Of a stretch of 64,000 bases of DNA, positions 22,830 through 34,400 are shown piece by piece (the stretch's first letter is position 1; the number at the start of each line of letters is the position of its first letter). The DNA is from Paraescarpia echinospica (Eukaryota > Annelida > Polychaeta > Sabellida > Siboglinidae): NCBI GenBank assembly GCA_020002185.1, contig CM034544.1, forward strand, positions 31,484,937 to 31,548,936, given 5' to 3'. Below the pieces are notes generated by a model. It was given only the letters and a program-made list of their open reading frames with translations, was not told the origin of the DNA and searched no databases. The translations under genes were made by a program, and so were the position numbers.

Positions 22830-24880
22830 ATGTGGCTAGCGCTACATCTCATGGGCAAATTGTACAATATCCTGAAAGAGTTGTTATATGCAACAACGAA
22901 TTGCTGAAAATAAACTTTTCTAAAAGTTCACCCATAACGCACCCACATATATATATATATATATGACCAAAATATGCTGTAAATAGCTTATTTTTTACAG
23001 CAGTTGAACAAAAGTGGAATTTTTGACGTAACATATTACTCTTGGCATACAAAAGTCTCACTTTGGCTTGCATATCAGACACATCTGACAAGTTATTAGA
23101 AATGACATGTCCAAGATATTTACAAGAGGTAGCAAAGTTTAACTTCTTTATATACGCCGATGATCTACTTCTGTAGATCATCGCCGTATATAAGATGATT
23201 AACAACCATGTTACCAAGACTACAACCGATTTGTTTTTTGTGCAGTTGTATACTCAGATTATCCATATAAATATTAAAAAGTAAAGGGGATAACTTCCCA
23301 CCTTGCTAAACACCATTGCCTACCGAGAAGAAGTCCGAGTAGGTATTTCCCCATCGTATGCATACACATTGATTATTGAATTCATTGCTGAGTACTCTTA
23401 AGATATATTTCGGTACATTTCGTTGTTCTAGGTTCGTTAAAATTTGTTATCGGTTGACACGATCAAACGCCTTTGATGCATCTAAAAACGCGATGTACGT
23501 AGCTGAACCATGTTCAGTGTAGAACTTTAATAATTCATTAAATGCAAACACGCATGACTCCGTTCCATATTTAGGCTTAAAACCAACTTGATTAGGAGTG
23601 GTTTCCAAGTGTCTATTTTCTTCGAAAATACGTTCGATAGACATATTGGCCTTTAATATTACCTTTGTCGTTTACTCGTCTAGTCATGTCTTTATAATAA
23701 ATTAAAAATAAACAGACTGAAATTTCGTTTGGTATATAACCATGAACCAGAATCGAAGACACAAGGATAGATAAAAGCACAGCGAATTGAGAAGCAGCGA
23801 ACTTAATATGTGCTGCATTGATACCGTCCAGACCTGGTGACTTATTTTTTGAGAGTCCATTAATAGTATCCATCAGTTCAACTACACCAACAGTCATTCC
23901 CTTATTGCCAGTGGAACAATCATAACAAACTTTATCACATCGGCTATCCTCCACATCATTAAATACATTGTCATAATGATGCTTCCACATTGACCCGATG
24001 TTTACAGCACCGTGTATATTATCAGTGTTTGTCGGAAGTTTTACTTTACTGTTCGTACAGTACTTAATTTCTTTCCAGAATTTGCGGTGGTCTTTATGAC
24101 ACAACTGTTCTGCAATGTTATCAGCAATGATAATGTCTTTCTCCCTTTTACATTTTCTGATCGCCTGCTTGAATTTCATTCTGGATAATTTCATAACATT
24201 AAAAATATCTCCTTGTCTAGGTTTATCTCTTTCCATATACAGTATGCATCACGGGTTGCACAATGAAGTTCTTTCACTCTCTTGTTCCAACCTGGTACAG
24301 CATCATACTTATAAGCACCTTTGCGATTCTTTATATGCATCAATATCTTGTGGGTGTAATCTGCCCCGTGTATGGCTTGCTTAATTTCATTAGTATAGAC
24401 ACTACCACTAACGCATTCTGGTACAATAGCACTGTCTATGCTGAACGATATCGGGTGGTGATCACAATAAACAATGTCATATAATATGGACATATTAGTT
24501 AGGCAATCCTTCGCATCAGCGGTACATATGATATGATCTAGCCATGATGTAGTTCCCCAGGCAGAACTAACGTATGTGTATGTGTCTATCGGGAGAGTAT
24601 CTTGATCATATATAGTAAGAGTAAATTCTTTGCAGAAATCAAGTAAGATATTCCCAAAAACTGATTTCTTGGAAATATCCGCATTAAAATCACTTGACCT
24701 ATTAATATTATTAACATATACAGCAATTTTGGACATATAATCATTGAACGTGTCCCTGTTTTCTTCGCATTCATAAGGTAAATATACGTTTAGTAGATCA
24801 TACTCCTTGACTTGATACTTTTGGATATCTTTCAAATGAACATTGTTGATTAGACGTGTATTGGGCATAGCTTCTTGGAA
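22830..24880 (-). pseudogene. Non-LTR LINE ORF2 (APE endonuclease and RT), a family distinct from CR1
   Basis: Endonuclease on the - strand (24,868-24,191): SSDFNADISK (GDFNAD box), TTSWLDHIICT and CDHHPISF. Linker and RT N-terminus (24,236-23,613): KNKSPGLDGINAAHIKF. RT motif A (23,510-23,447): AFLDASKAFDRVNR. The C-terminal thumb (23,140-22,930) has CKYLGHVISNNLSD and AKSNMLRQKF. Frames shift at about 24,200, 23,620, 23,440 and 23,200. The motif C region at 23,149-23,192 is a near-perfect palindrome, so the + strand reads FIYADDLLL there while the - strand reads IYGDDLQK. The clade is not certain. The extreme ends were not located. Confidence 0.8.
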
Positions 24881-25541
24881 TGTATTCGATATTTTATTAG
24901 TTGAGGCGCAAACTGGTAAATTGTGTGAAAGATTGCCTGACGCATAGATGGTTTCAATTACATGCGCACACGTACGGTGAACCGACTACCAGCGTAATCT
25001 GAGTTGCATATGATTACAGCGCTCGAGATGGATGTCTTACGTGTCAATCAAGAACGTTGACATATAAACTAGGACAACTGTAGTGCCACACCTGAAGGAC
25101 AATTGGTGGTGACACTGAATATATTGCAGCTGTAACAAGCGACAAGACAGGCGACGACACATGCGACAGCACGGGCGACGCGTAATCCAGACGCCTTCAG
25201 CATACGAAACAACACCACCTTGATTAATGACATGTAATGAAGCAGCGCAATATCGGTCGGTATATATCAATAATTGCAGGAGCTGAAACCAAAACAACAA
25301 AGACGACGGCGCGTTAGGCGACAATAACATCGATAATACGAACACGATATAGCACATTTTACAAAGGCGAAAACACCGAAAGTGACACCAACCATCACAC
25401 GCAAACAACAAATGAATAAAAATCAATCAATACCACACACCGGTGATAACAGTGACATACGTTTATAACTGATGATGGCAACATACGTCCAACCGTTCTA
25501 GAGCCAGTGTCACACGACGTCAGCGACGGGCGTTGACCACC
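24881..25541. other. Upstream region of the receptor gene
   Basis: No coding frame with a recognisable domain. It should hold the promoter or 5' UTR of the receptor, or an intron after an untranslated exon. I see no convincing TATA box in the last 150 bases, so no promoter is called. Confidence 0.3.
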
Positions 25542-25848
25542 ATGGTCAGTGCTGCCAACCTGACACCTGTGGTGCGGTCACTGTCACCTGTCATTCCCAC
25601 CAACGTCACCCAAAGTCTGCCCACAGCGGGCAGTGACGACGTCGAGAGCCGTGAACTACGGTGGGGCGCACTCATGTTAACCCTTATCATCATTGCCAGC
25701 ATTCTAGGCAACGTGCTCGTGTGTCTGGCCGTTTGCTGGGAGAAACGGCTTCAGAACATGACCAACTTCTTCCTGATGTCTCTCGCCATCGCAGACCTCC
25801 TCGTCTCCGTCCTGGTCATGCCATTCGCCATGATCGTCGAACTCTACG
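25542..25848 (+). CDS. 5-HT2: Receptor exon 1 (N-terminus, TM1, TM2)
   Basis: Encodes residues 1-102 plus one base: an extracellular N-terminus without an obvious signal peptide, TM1 ([13 protein letters not shown]) and TM2 ([14 protein letters not shown]). The donor at 25,849 reads ctacg|GTGAGT, a strong consensus. Phase-1 junction. Confidence 0.85.
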
Positions 25849-25991
25849 GTGAGTACATCGTCTCGTCTCTGTTAATTTGTTTCCAGTTACAAATGTCATT
25901 GCATGTTATGGTGAGTAAATACTTTTTTTGCTTCAGATAACCTGTCTATTAGGATTGTTATCGAACTCTTTCGTTTCCAATTAATACATGG

Positions 25992-26038
<47 letters not shown>

Positions 26039-29000
26039 ACAAATAAAAGAAAACAGAAATCGAGGAAGAGTATCGGACTTTCATGGAAACAAGAGGACAA
26101 AACGTAATAACGCTAACACACATCGTCATCGTCACATCACAGTCATCGTCGCTGATGGCTACCGTTCCCTACGTGCCACGATGACGTCGTGTTGCAGGTT
26201 ACTTCCCGTTTGATCCGGCCGTGTGCGTCGTGTGGGCGACGGTCGATGTGATGATGTGCACTGCCTCCATCTGGCACATGTGTACCATGTCGATGGACAG
26301 ATACTTCAGTCTCAAGTACCCTATGAAGGTACGTTCATCTACTTCATGCTCATGTACCTAATGAAGGTAAGTGTATTCAAGTACCCCACAAAGGTACGTG
26401 ATCTACTTCACACTCATGTACCTAATCAAAGTACTTTACTTTACACTGAAAATGACCACTTGAAGGTACGTGTCTCCACTTCACACTCAAATACTCAGTG
26501 GAAGAACCACTCTCTCCTTCACACTTATGTACCCCATGGAACTATGTGTATTTACTTCACACTCGTGTAACCCAAGGATGTATGTGTATCTACGTCACAC
26601 TCAAGTACCCCGAGACAGTACATGTCTCTACGTCACATTCGAGTATCCCACAACGTTACGTGCGAGTTGATCTACCTTGAATTAGAGCGAGAGGTTTTAA
26701 CTATATATATTTTAGTATTACACTACTTTATTTCCTCAACATAGACTTAGGTTTCACTTCGTACCATTTAATTAGATAATGTTTTAATGTGTTTACCTCA
26801 ACTATTAATTTTCATTATATTTCCAAAATGGATAATTAATACATAATTATGTTCATTATATTATGACAACCGTTGTCCATAAACTATCGTGTTTTCACGA
26901 CAGCGTAGTACTAAATGATGACATGAAAGACACGTTAATTCGGGTTGTGTTGTAGTACGGGCGCAATAAGACGAAGTCCATGGTCATCATCAAGATCACC
27001 TTTGTCTGGGTAGTGTCCACTGCTATATCGTGTCCAGTGCTGGTGTACGGCTTCGTCGACTACACGAACGTATACAACGATGGCCACTGTATGCCGGGCA
27101 TACGTAACTTCGTCATTTACGGGTCTGTGTTCGCCTTCTACGTGCCTCTCCTCACCATGCTCCTCACTTACTGCCTCACCATCCGCATCGTGCGGGGCAG
27201 TCGTTCTATGATGATGCGTTACGTCAACGGCCGGTACCACACGGATGGCGGCGTCGCGACACGCCGCAACGGTGACACTTGCCAAATGAAATCATTGACA
27301 TCGAAGAAGCGAAATGAAAATGGGTGGCGCAATAAAGTTACTCAATGCCAATCAGCGCCCATCACTGGAGTAAATTACACGCGATGCGAAGATAGCGCAG
27401 TTTTAACAACAATGCGGCCCGCTGACGTCATGTCCACTCTCCCCATTGTCGTGGCGATGACTGACCAGGGAGACGGTGATTTTCGTAACCCTACATGTGT
27501 ACACTGTTCCCGAGAGGGGTCGTTCAAGCAAGACGTACTATGTCGTGATGCTACATGCGCGCCTACGCGTTGTTTCCTGTCGAACTCGCAGCCTCATCTG
27601 CACAGCATGTCTCCGCAGCGCCGTCTATCGGCTACTTCAGATTCCCAATGTATACGTTACATTCGTCGCGCAGCAAGTTTCTTGAACGTACGTGACCTGC
27701 AGGCCGCCAACAGCTTTGACGACGCGTCGTGTGTGACATCTCTAAACAGTGTACTTAGTCGGTTCGGCGACATGTCAGAGACTGATGGCAGTGTCGCCTG
27801 GAGTGACATTGACGAGCCGCACATCTTAGAGAAACTTAGCTTGATTGAAAACGAGATGGACGAGTGTCTCATTTGTCGACCGCCAGGTTGCTCGCCATTG
27901 GTTACGTCAGCAGGTACAACAGAGAGTGAACATGTTGACATAGTGACACAGTCTAAGACACAAACGGACAATGCGTCATCTGTCATTATTCTCCCCTTCA
28001 CTAATGATGTTGGTTCGTCATTGCTAGGACACAGAGATAGTTTGAGATCACGTGTTGCTAAGAAATGTTATCCCGGCATACGTGCAACGTCAGATAGCTA
28101 TCGTTTGCCAAGCCGCAGCGTATCGAATAATGGCGAACCTACGAGTGCTTTACTAAAGGGAACTGTGATTTCTGGTTGCTCAAGCGGAATGACGTCCGTG
28201 ACACATCTGACGTCTCAACAGATGTCGGTGCTCCATCAAGATAACGACATGACCCAGTGTGCCTCAGTGTCATTTCACAGGACGCTATTTCACTTAGACA
28301 ATTTATCAAATAACACAACCGGAAGAATGTGCCCCGGAATAACGCGCACGGGAGATGAATGTCCCAGTCGGGAGGTTTGTTTCAATTCCATTGATCAGTC
28401 ACGTCAAGACGTCCATTCGCGTTCATCTAATACATTAATGTCTGCATATGTCGACACCAACATCAGCCATAATGCAGCTGACTTGGCGAAGATCCCATCA
28501 GACAACTTACCCAAGGCGACTCCTACACCCGGATTTTCACCATGCTATTTATTCCTCAACAGAAATACCTTATCCCTAAAACCTCCTGCCAAACAAACGT
28601 TGGAGAGCATTGCGCACGATGTGTCATGTGGCAGATCACACAATGGATATAAGACACCGATAAGTCGCTCGACCAAGTCTTGTTTGGCACATGAGCGAAC
28701 TGATTCGATGCACGTGTCCAGAACGGATGACATCAGCTGTCCGAGCAATAACAGCTACACGGACAGTGATTGTCCTTCGTCATCTAACCAGTGCAATAAA
28801 TCACCGAACTCTCGCTATGCGACACGACATTCTCCAACTGCAGCACCTCTATGCGGTGAAAGTCGCTTTAGTCGATTTCTACGCCGCGAGAGGGCGCCAC
28901 ATTGGAAAAAATTAGGATGTGTGCAGCGGAGACAGAAGAAAAAGAAGAGAGGTACACCGAAACGCGAGTTGGTGTACATTTCTAAACGGATGCTAACGAA

Positions 29001-29355
29001 CGAGCGGAAAGCATCCAAGGTTCTGGGGATCATCGTCGGTGTGTTTCTGGTGTTGTGGACCCCTTTCTTCGTGATGAACATCCTCTCAGTCGTCTGTCCA
29101 CACTGCATGGTCGCCATCAGTGACTCGATGTCGTCGTCCATTGTGTGGCTCGGGTATCTCTCTTCTCTCGCCAACCCTATCATCTACACGATGTTCAACA
29201 CGGCCTTCAGACAGGCCTTCTATCGCATCCTCACGTGTCAGTATCGACGACACTCGTCCTTCTACTACAACAAGACGGCGGAGTCGATGTATCTGAGCAA
29301 CAGCACAAGACAGCACAGTGAACACAGAGTGTTGTCAAGACATGACATTGGTTAA
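25542..29355 (+). CDS. 5-HT2: 5-HT2-type serotonin receptor (class A GPCR), three exons, about 945 aa
   Basis: Exons 25542-25848, 26198-26328 and 26956-29355 join in frame (307, 131 and 2400 bases). Seven-helix landmarks: N57 (TM1), D85 (TM2), C112, D119 (the amine-binding Asp of TM3), D136-R137-Y138, W164 (TM4), C191 (disulfide partner in ECL2), P210 (TM5), W847-T-P-F-F851 (TM6) and N886-P-I-I-Y890 (TM7), then helix 8 and a short tail. TM5 carries Gly, Ser and Ala at the 5.42, 5.43 and 5.46 positions, as in 5-HT2 receptors and unlike catecholamine receptors, which have serines at 5.42 and 5.46. 5-HT2 receptors couple to Gq. N6 and N21 are possible N-glycosylation sites. The third intracellular loop (about 227-828) is near 600 residues, Ser/Thr/Cys-rich and within one exon. 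The start is the first ATG in a good context (ccaccATGg). A further 5' exon or a related amine receptor remains possible. Confidence 0.83.
25979..26040. repeat. (TA)n tract in receptor intron 1
   Basis: About 45 bp of TA followed by catata words; the rest of the 349-bp intron is unremarkable. Confidence 0.9.
26198..26328 (+). CDS. 5-HT2: Receptor exon 2 (TM3 and DRY motif)
   Basis: Encodes residues 103-146: ECL1, C112, D119 and the DRY box, ending at YPMK. The acceptor is gttgcAG|gtt and the donor atgaag|GTACGT. The sequence around this donor has been copied tandemly into the following intron. Confidence 0.85.
26312..26670 (+). repeat. Minisatellite derived from the exon 2 / intron 2 splice junction
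   Basis: About nine diverged units, 27-38 bp apart in the first part, each resembling ctcaagtaccctatgaag followed by gtacgt and a cttcacactcatg-like phrase. The first unit is the authentic end of exon 2 with its donor at 26,329. Donor-like GTs follow at 26,367 (atgaag|GTAAGT), 26,394 (caaag|GTACGT), 26,431 and 26,466 (ttgaag|GTACGT). Later units lose the donor consensus. Confidence 0.8.
26956..29355 (+). CDS. 5-HT2: Receptor exon 3 (TM4 to C-terminus, giant ICL3)
   Basis: Acceptor tgttgtAG|tacggg at 26,955; phase 0. Encodes residues 147-945: TM4, ECL2, TM5 ([15 protein letters not shown]), ICL3 of about 600 residues, TM6 ([14 protein letters not shown]), TM7 ([17 protein letters not shown]) and helix 8 (FRQAFYRI). 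The long frame is uninterrupted, so it is under coding constraint or recently arisen. The stop is TAA at 29,353-29,355. Confidence 0.85.
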   Translation, partial: YGRNKTKSMVIIKITFVWVVSTAISCPVLVYGFVDYTNVYNDGHCMPGIRNFVIYGSVFAFYVPLLTMLLTYCLTIRIVRGSRSMMMRYVNGRYHTDGGVATRRNGDTCQMKSLTSKKRNENGWRNKVTQCQSAPITGVNYTRCEDSAVLTTMRPADVMSTLPIVVAMTDQGDGDFRNPTCVHCSREGSFKQDVLCRDATCAPTRCFLSNSQPHLHSMSPQRRLSATSDSQCIRYIRRAASFLNVRDLQAANSFDDASCVTSLNSVLSRFGDMSETDGSVAWSDIDEPHILEKLSLIENEMDECLICRPPGCSPLVTSAGTTESEHVDIVTQSKTQTDNASSVIILPFTNDVGSSLLGHRDSLRSRVAKKCYPGIRATSDSYRLPSRSVSNNGEPTSALLKGTVISGCSSGMTSVTHLTSQQMSVLHQDNDMTQCASVSFHRTLFHLDNLSNNTTGRMCPGITRTGDECPSREVCFNSIDQSRQDVHSRSSNTLMSAYVDTNISHNAADLAKIPSDNLPKATPTPGFSPCYLFLNRNTLSLKPPAKQTLESIAHDVSCGRSHNGYKTPISRSTKSCLAHERTDSMHVSRTDDISCPSNNSYTDSDCPSSSNQCNKSPNSRYATRHSPTAAPLCGESRFSRFLRRERAPHWKKLGCVQRRQKKKKRGTPKRELVYISKRMLTNERKASKVLGIIVGVFLVLWTPFFVMNILSVVCPHCMVAISDSMSSSIVWLGYLSSLANPIIYTMFNTAFRQAFYRILTCQYRRHSSFYYNKTAESMYLSNSTRQHSEHRVLSRHDIG

Positions 29356-29397
29356 TAGTAAATAAACAGTTACGTTTGATATACTATTAACCAAAAT
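29345..29397 (+). other. Hairpin overlapping the receptor stop codon
   Basis: GGTTAATAG at 29,350-29,358 pairs with CTATTAACC at 29,383-29,391, and outer GACATT and AATGTC extend the pairing across a bulge. The stop codon lies in the 5' arm and an AATAAA (29,361-29,366) lies in the loop. An RNA function is speculative. Confidence 0.4.
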
Positions 29398-29697
29398 AAT
29401 GTCGTAATACCAGCGACCACAAACTGTTGTCTATACACGACGTTGATTAATGGTATATAAACAACACATACACCACCGAGCAGCGTCGTATGTGACAAAG
29501 CAACGAGCATGCGTAGACATCCATGAAATATAATACACGTTTATTTCGTGAGTCGTGATGCAGTGTCGATTTGGATGTTAGTTTGACAATAGCAGCGACG
29601 TGTCATACTCGAATCTCCAAAAGGCCATATTGTGTGGATGTATTATACGCGCGTTCTGCTTGACGGTATCGTGTTTTCTTAATATAAATATGTGTTA

Positions 29698-29850
<153 letters not shown>

Positions 29851-29939
29851 ACGATAACAACATACCCACTGACACTCGGTGGCAAACGGCAAAAAAACGG
29901 TATGCACACATACCCGAACGCAAGCGTACCATTGTGATG

Positions 29940-31000
29940 TGTATCAAAACACGCATGCAGTCAAAACACGCATGCAGTCAAAACAGTCAGAACACGCACG
30001 CATACTGTAGGCATATAATTTGTACGCATACATAAAAAAACGTAGATACTATTATTACAGTCCTGATGAAATATTTATTTCTGGATGTGACAAAAACACA
30101 CTATTACACATGACTCGTTATTGTTATTGTGTCTTCTGAAATAAACTGAAATATCAGGTGTACCCTAAGGTAAACGTGTCAACCCTACTATGGTCGTTGC
30201 ATTTAAAACTAAGAAAAAGAATGTCCGCAATTCAGAAATGCAATTTATTTAGCTGAATTCATTTTGTAAGAGATCTGACAGATTATAACATTTAATTTGT
30301 TTTTCAAGTCACAATACATGAAACAATGAGCGTTGTCGCCAGGTCCAACTGCCAACACAAGGCAGACTTGTCGTCGCACATTTGAGGTTGAACGTAGTCA
30401 ACATGAATCATACACCGTTAGTTACAAAACAGTGTTTGCCAGACAGGTGTGTCCACTCGGTATGTACCGTATCGTCATCATGTCTGCTGGCTTGGTTGAT
30501 CTATATCGATTATTGCCAGTATCTTGTTGCATGCTTTATCTTACGAATTTGGCTAGCTCTGTCGAGATCTCCAATGGGCGGGAATAGTGTGCATTGAAAT
30601 TTAACGACAGTTGGCGTCCTTTTTCTTCTATAAAATTGACGTCGGCAATGGTATACGTCAACTCGGTGTATTACCTGTACTTGATTATTATGTATTCCCT
30701 GCAATGACACCCATACATATCGACAGTAAACACGAGAATATCAACGAATATGTAAAACACTAACCACGACCACACAAGTTCACAAACACACCTTTGCAAG
30801 TTAAAACGTCACCATAGGCTAATGCATATAACATAAGAATCACAAAGCTAATCGTACGTAATTAAATATTAGTTAGTCGCCAGGTGACAGCACCGCTGTA
30901 GTCGCCGTCCAGTAGGTGCTGCCAATTCGGATTCCACCGTCGGCCATAGGGCTACACAACAACACACACACATGCTAAGACGGAAGCAGACATATATACC
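29940..31000. other. Intergenic stretch 3' of the receptor
   Basis: Starts with a short tandem repeat of tcaaaacacgcatgcag (29,943-29,985). No gene is recognised in the rest. Confidence 0.4.
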
Positions 31001-31012
31001 AAATTATATAAG

Positions 31013-32660
31013 GTAGATTTTTACACGGTTGAGATGAGAATAATCGCGGTCAAGACTGTTTGTGACTGTAAATACTCACGTCCATGCTATTTCCACGGTT
31101 GAGATTACAACACTCATAAAGAAGATGATTTATCATAGTTTAGATTCACATATTTGTATTAAAATCAACAGAGGGACGATAAAACGTTGCTAAATGCTGA
31201 ATATAGATCAAGTGAAGGTCATAACATAATATTTCGCGTCTATGGCGGTACAGATTACAATAAGAGCAATCTAAATGGTTTCTGACGGTAAGATTTCATC
31301 TATAGGGTATTGGTCAATCAGAATATGGATTGTAAACGGTTGACATTAGAGTAATTGCGGTGAAGACAGTTTCTGACTGTAAATACTCACTTACATGCTA
31401 CTTGCACGGTTAAGATTACAACATTCGCAGTCAAGACGATTTGTGACAGTAGAATCTCATTTACATGCAATTTCCAAGGTTGACATGAGAGTAATCGCGA
31501 TCAAGACAGTTTGTGACTGTCTATACTCATTTCCATTCTATTTCCATTCTATTTCCACGGGTGAGACTACACCACTTACAATCAAGGTGATTCATCACGG
31601 TTTAGATTAACATATTTGTATTAAAATCAATGGAATGACGGTAAAAACGTTGTTAAATGCTGAATATTTATCAACAGAAGGTTATAACCTAGTATTTCGC
31701 GTCTATTACGGCACAGTTTACAAAAAGAGCAATCTAAATGGTTTCTGACGGTTAATTTCCATTAATAGGGTAGAAATAAATTAGAAGATGGATTTTTACA
31801 CGGTTGAGATGAGACTAATTGCCGTCAAGACAGTTTGTGACTATAAATACTCACATACATGCTATTCCATGGTTCAGATTACAGCACTCGCAATGAAGAC
31901 GTTTCTTCACGGTTGAGATACACATATTTATCTTAAAATCAATAGAGGGACGGTAAGACCGTTGCTAAATGCTGAATATGGATTAACTGAAGTTCATAAC
32001 AAAATATTTCGCGTGTATGACGGTACAGATTACAACCACAGCAATCTAAATGGCTTCTCACGGTTTGTTTTCATTCATTGGGTAGATGGATTTGTCGGCG
32101 GTTGATATGACAGTAATAGCGATCAAGACGGTTTATGATTGTAACTACTCACATACATGCTATTCCCACGGTTGAGAATACAGCACTCGCAGTCATGATG
32201 GTATCCCACGATTTAGATTCATATTTGTCTTAATATGAATAGAGGGATGGTAAAACGATGCTAAATGCTGAATATCGATCAACTGAAGGTCGTAACCTAA
32301 CATGAGGCGTCTATGACTGTACAGCCTACAACAACCGCAATATATATGGTTTCTGACGGTTAGTTTTCATTTATTGGTAAGTAATCAATCAGAAGATGGA
32401 TTTTTCCACCGTTGATATGACGTTAATCGCGATCAAGACGGTTTGTGATTGTAAGTACTCATTTACATGCATGGTTGAGATTACAACACTCTCCGTCAAG
32501 ACGATTTCTGACGTTACTTTCTCATTTACATGCAATTTTCACGTTTGAGATGATAGTAGTCGCGATCAGGACAGTTTCTGAAGGTAAATACTCACTTACA
32601 TTCTATTTCCACGGTAGAGATTACACAACTCGGAGTCAAGACGATTTCTCACTATAACCA
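31013..32660. repeat. Satellite of about 307-bp period with subrepeats
   Basis: Units begin with a phrase like gatttttacacggttgagat followed by gagtaatcgcggtcaagac, near 31,013, 31,327, 31,790, 32,090 and 32,397. Partial units start near 31,470 and 32,540, about 145 bp into the preceding unit. Each full unit also holds ttaaaatcaatagaggga, ttgctaaatgctgaatat and caatctaaatggtttctgac. Long conceptual frames are absent. Confidence 0.85.
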
Positions 32661-33575
32661 ATGATGTGTATGAACAAAATCGAAAATGGTTGGAAAGTTG
32701 TAAGCCACTGATCTTTAGAAATAATGGTTAACATAGTTGCTTGAGTGTATATTGGTCTAATTTTGAAAGTTTTCGGGAGAGAAATGACCCAATCTGGCCA
32801 AAAATCGATTTTGTAATGTGTGGCCAACGTAGAAAAACATTAAATTATTATAAAAAATGTGTAACATTGTTAATATGTCTTATAAAGCCATAATACCGTT
32901 TTTTATATAGAGTGTATATCAAGTTTTACATAAAAACCCGAAGAATCCAAAATCAGAATCCAATCAGTGAGGTACATAGAAAACATACGAAATAGTTAGC
33001 TACTTATAAAAATGCCCAGGAAACTTTTTAGAGCATTTTTCTAGTCGTTGGCCGCCCGTCTATATTTAGAACCTTGTGTAAGGATACACGACGTTTAGCC
33101 GAAACTATAAGTGATTTGTTTGGTTGAAAACCTGAATGGTGCGGATTGCATTTTGATGTGTGGTAGATAAAACGCCATAACATCCACACTTCTCAAGATA
33201 TTAATGTTTTTTATACGAATGTGAAGCGTGACAACCACAATGTGTACAATTGTTATACTCCTAAGACGAATAATAATTATGTTATAATGTTTGTTTCATG
33301 GCCTACGTGTTACTTATATACACTCTACTCGTAAACGTCATAACATGTGTGTAAACGGTACACGTGTATGCAGTACTATAGTGTTTTTTTTTTGTTTTTT
33401 TTATTGACAGAGCTAATTATTTACGTAATGTTTTAGTTTAAAATTCGAACTGGCAGAAATATAATGGATGTAGAATTACTTACACCTAAAATATTGTTGT
33501 TGATTTTGATAAGATTTTTTAGGAGGTTGTAAATTATATCTCTCATAATGAAGCGGTATGCCTAAGCTGGTTTCA
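32661..33575. other. AT-rich intergenic stretch
   Basis: No ORF, repeat or RNA recognised apart from a T-rich run at 33,384-33,402. Confidence 0.4.
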
Positions 33576-33576
33576 C

Positions 33577-33578
<2 letters not shown>

Positions 33579-33652
<74 letters not shown>

Positions 33653-33705
33653 TGTACATATATATATATATATATACATATATATACACATATATATATA
33701 TATAT

Positions 33706-33777
<72 letters not shown>
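33579..33777. repeat. Compound (TA)n / (CA)n microsatellite
   Basis: About 130 bp of TA with CACA and GTACA interruptions, then about 64 bp of CA. Confidence 0.97.
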
Positions 33778-34044
33778 CGGCAATTGTTGAAAGTTGACTT
33801 GAAAGTTCTTAGATGCATATAAGTGTTATTGTATTCTAATGCTGACAAAACACTGTTGACGCTATGGCCAAATAACGGCAAAGTGCCATATATGTTCGAC
33901 CACAAGGTGACGCTCTAGACCACCAGGAGCGCTTGTCAATTGACACTACATAATAACATCTTCAGGGACCCAAGTTTTATGTGTATTCAAAGTGTCACAA
34001 TTATATATATAAATGCACAATATGTATGCTTATCCGACTAAAAA

Positions 34045-34400
34045 CTCCACGGACTTGCACCGCGATACATATCTGAGCTTCTCGTTGAATATCAGCACAC
34101 GCGCTCCCAATAGATGACCAAATCCGGCTGGTCTGTTAACAATACTAACCACACGCCTCGAATCCTTCGGAGACCGTGCGTTCTCCAATGCTGTCCGTGT
34201 ACTTTGGAACAATATGCCACAATCAGTCAAATAGTGTGTCACTACTGCGTCGTTTAAGACAGCGCTGAAGACGCACCTTTTAAGAAAATGCTTTCACTAC
34301 TTAAATGAGGGACATACAATTCTAAACACTTTTTTATAAAGCGTTTTAAACATAACTAAGGACTGAATACAGCGCTATCTAAGACTTTATTATTATTATT
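34045..34400 (+). mobile_element. L2-like LINE 3' end
   Basis: Encodes the C-terminal tail of an L2-type ORF2 across frameshifts: LHGLAPRYISELL, then GDRAFSNAVRVLWNNMPQS, then FKTALKTHLL. The 3' UTR ends with gactgaatacagcgctat and a (TTA)n tail, the standard L2 3' structure. The element is 5' truncated. Confidence 0.8.

Noticed and set aside
25533..25541. Start of the receptor at TTG 25,533
   Set aside because: ATG 25,542 is the first true start codon and has a ccaccATGg context.
26223..26680. Alternative coding exon in other frames over the intron 2 minisatellite
   Set aside because: Frames follow from the tandem units; none continues the receptor frame or carries a domain.
28815..29325. 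- strand frames over the 3' part of the receptor
   Set aside because: Antisense shadows of a well-supported coding exon.
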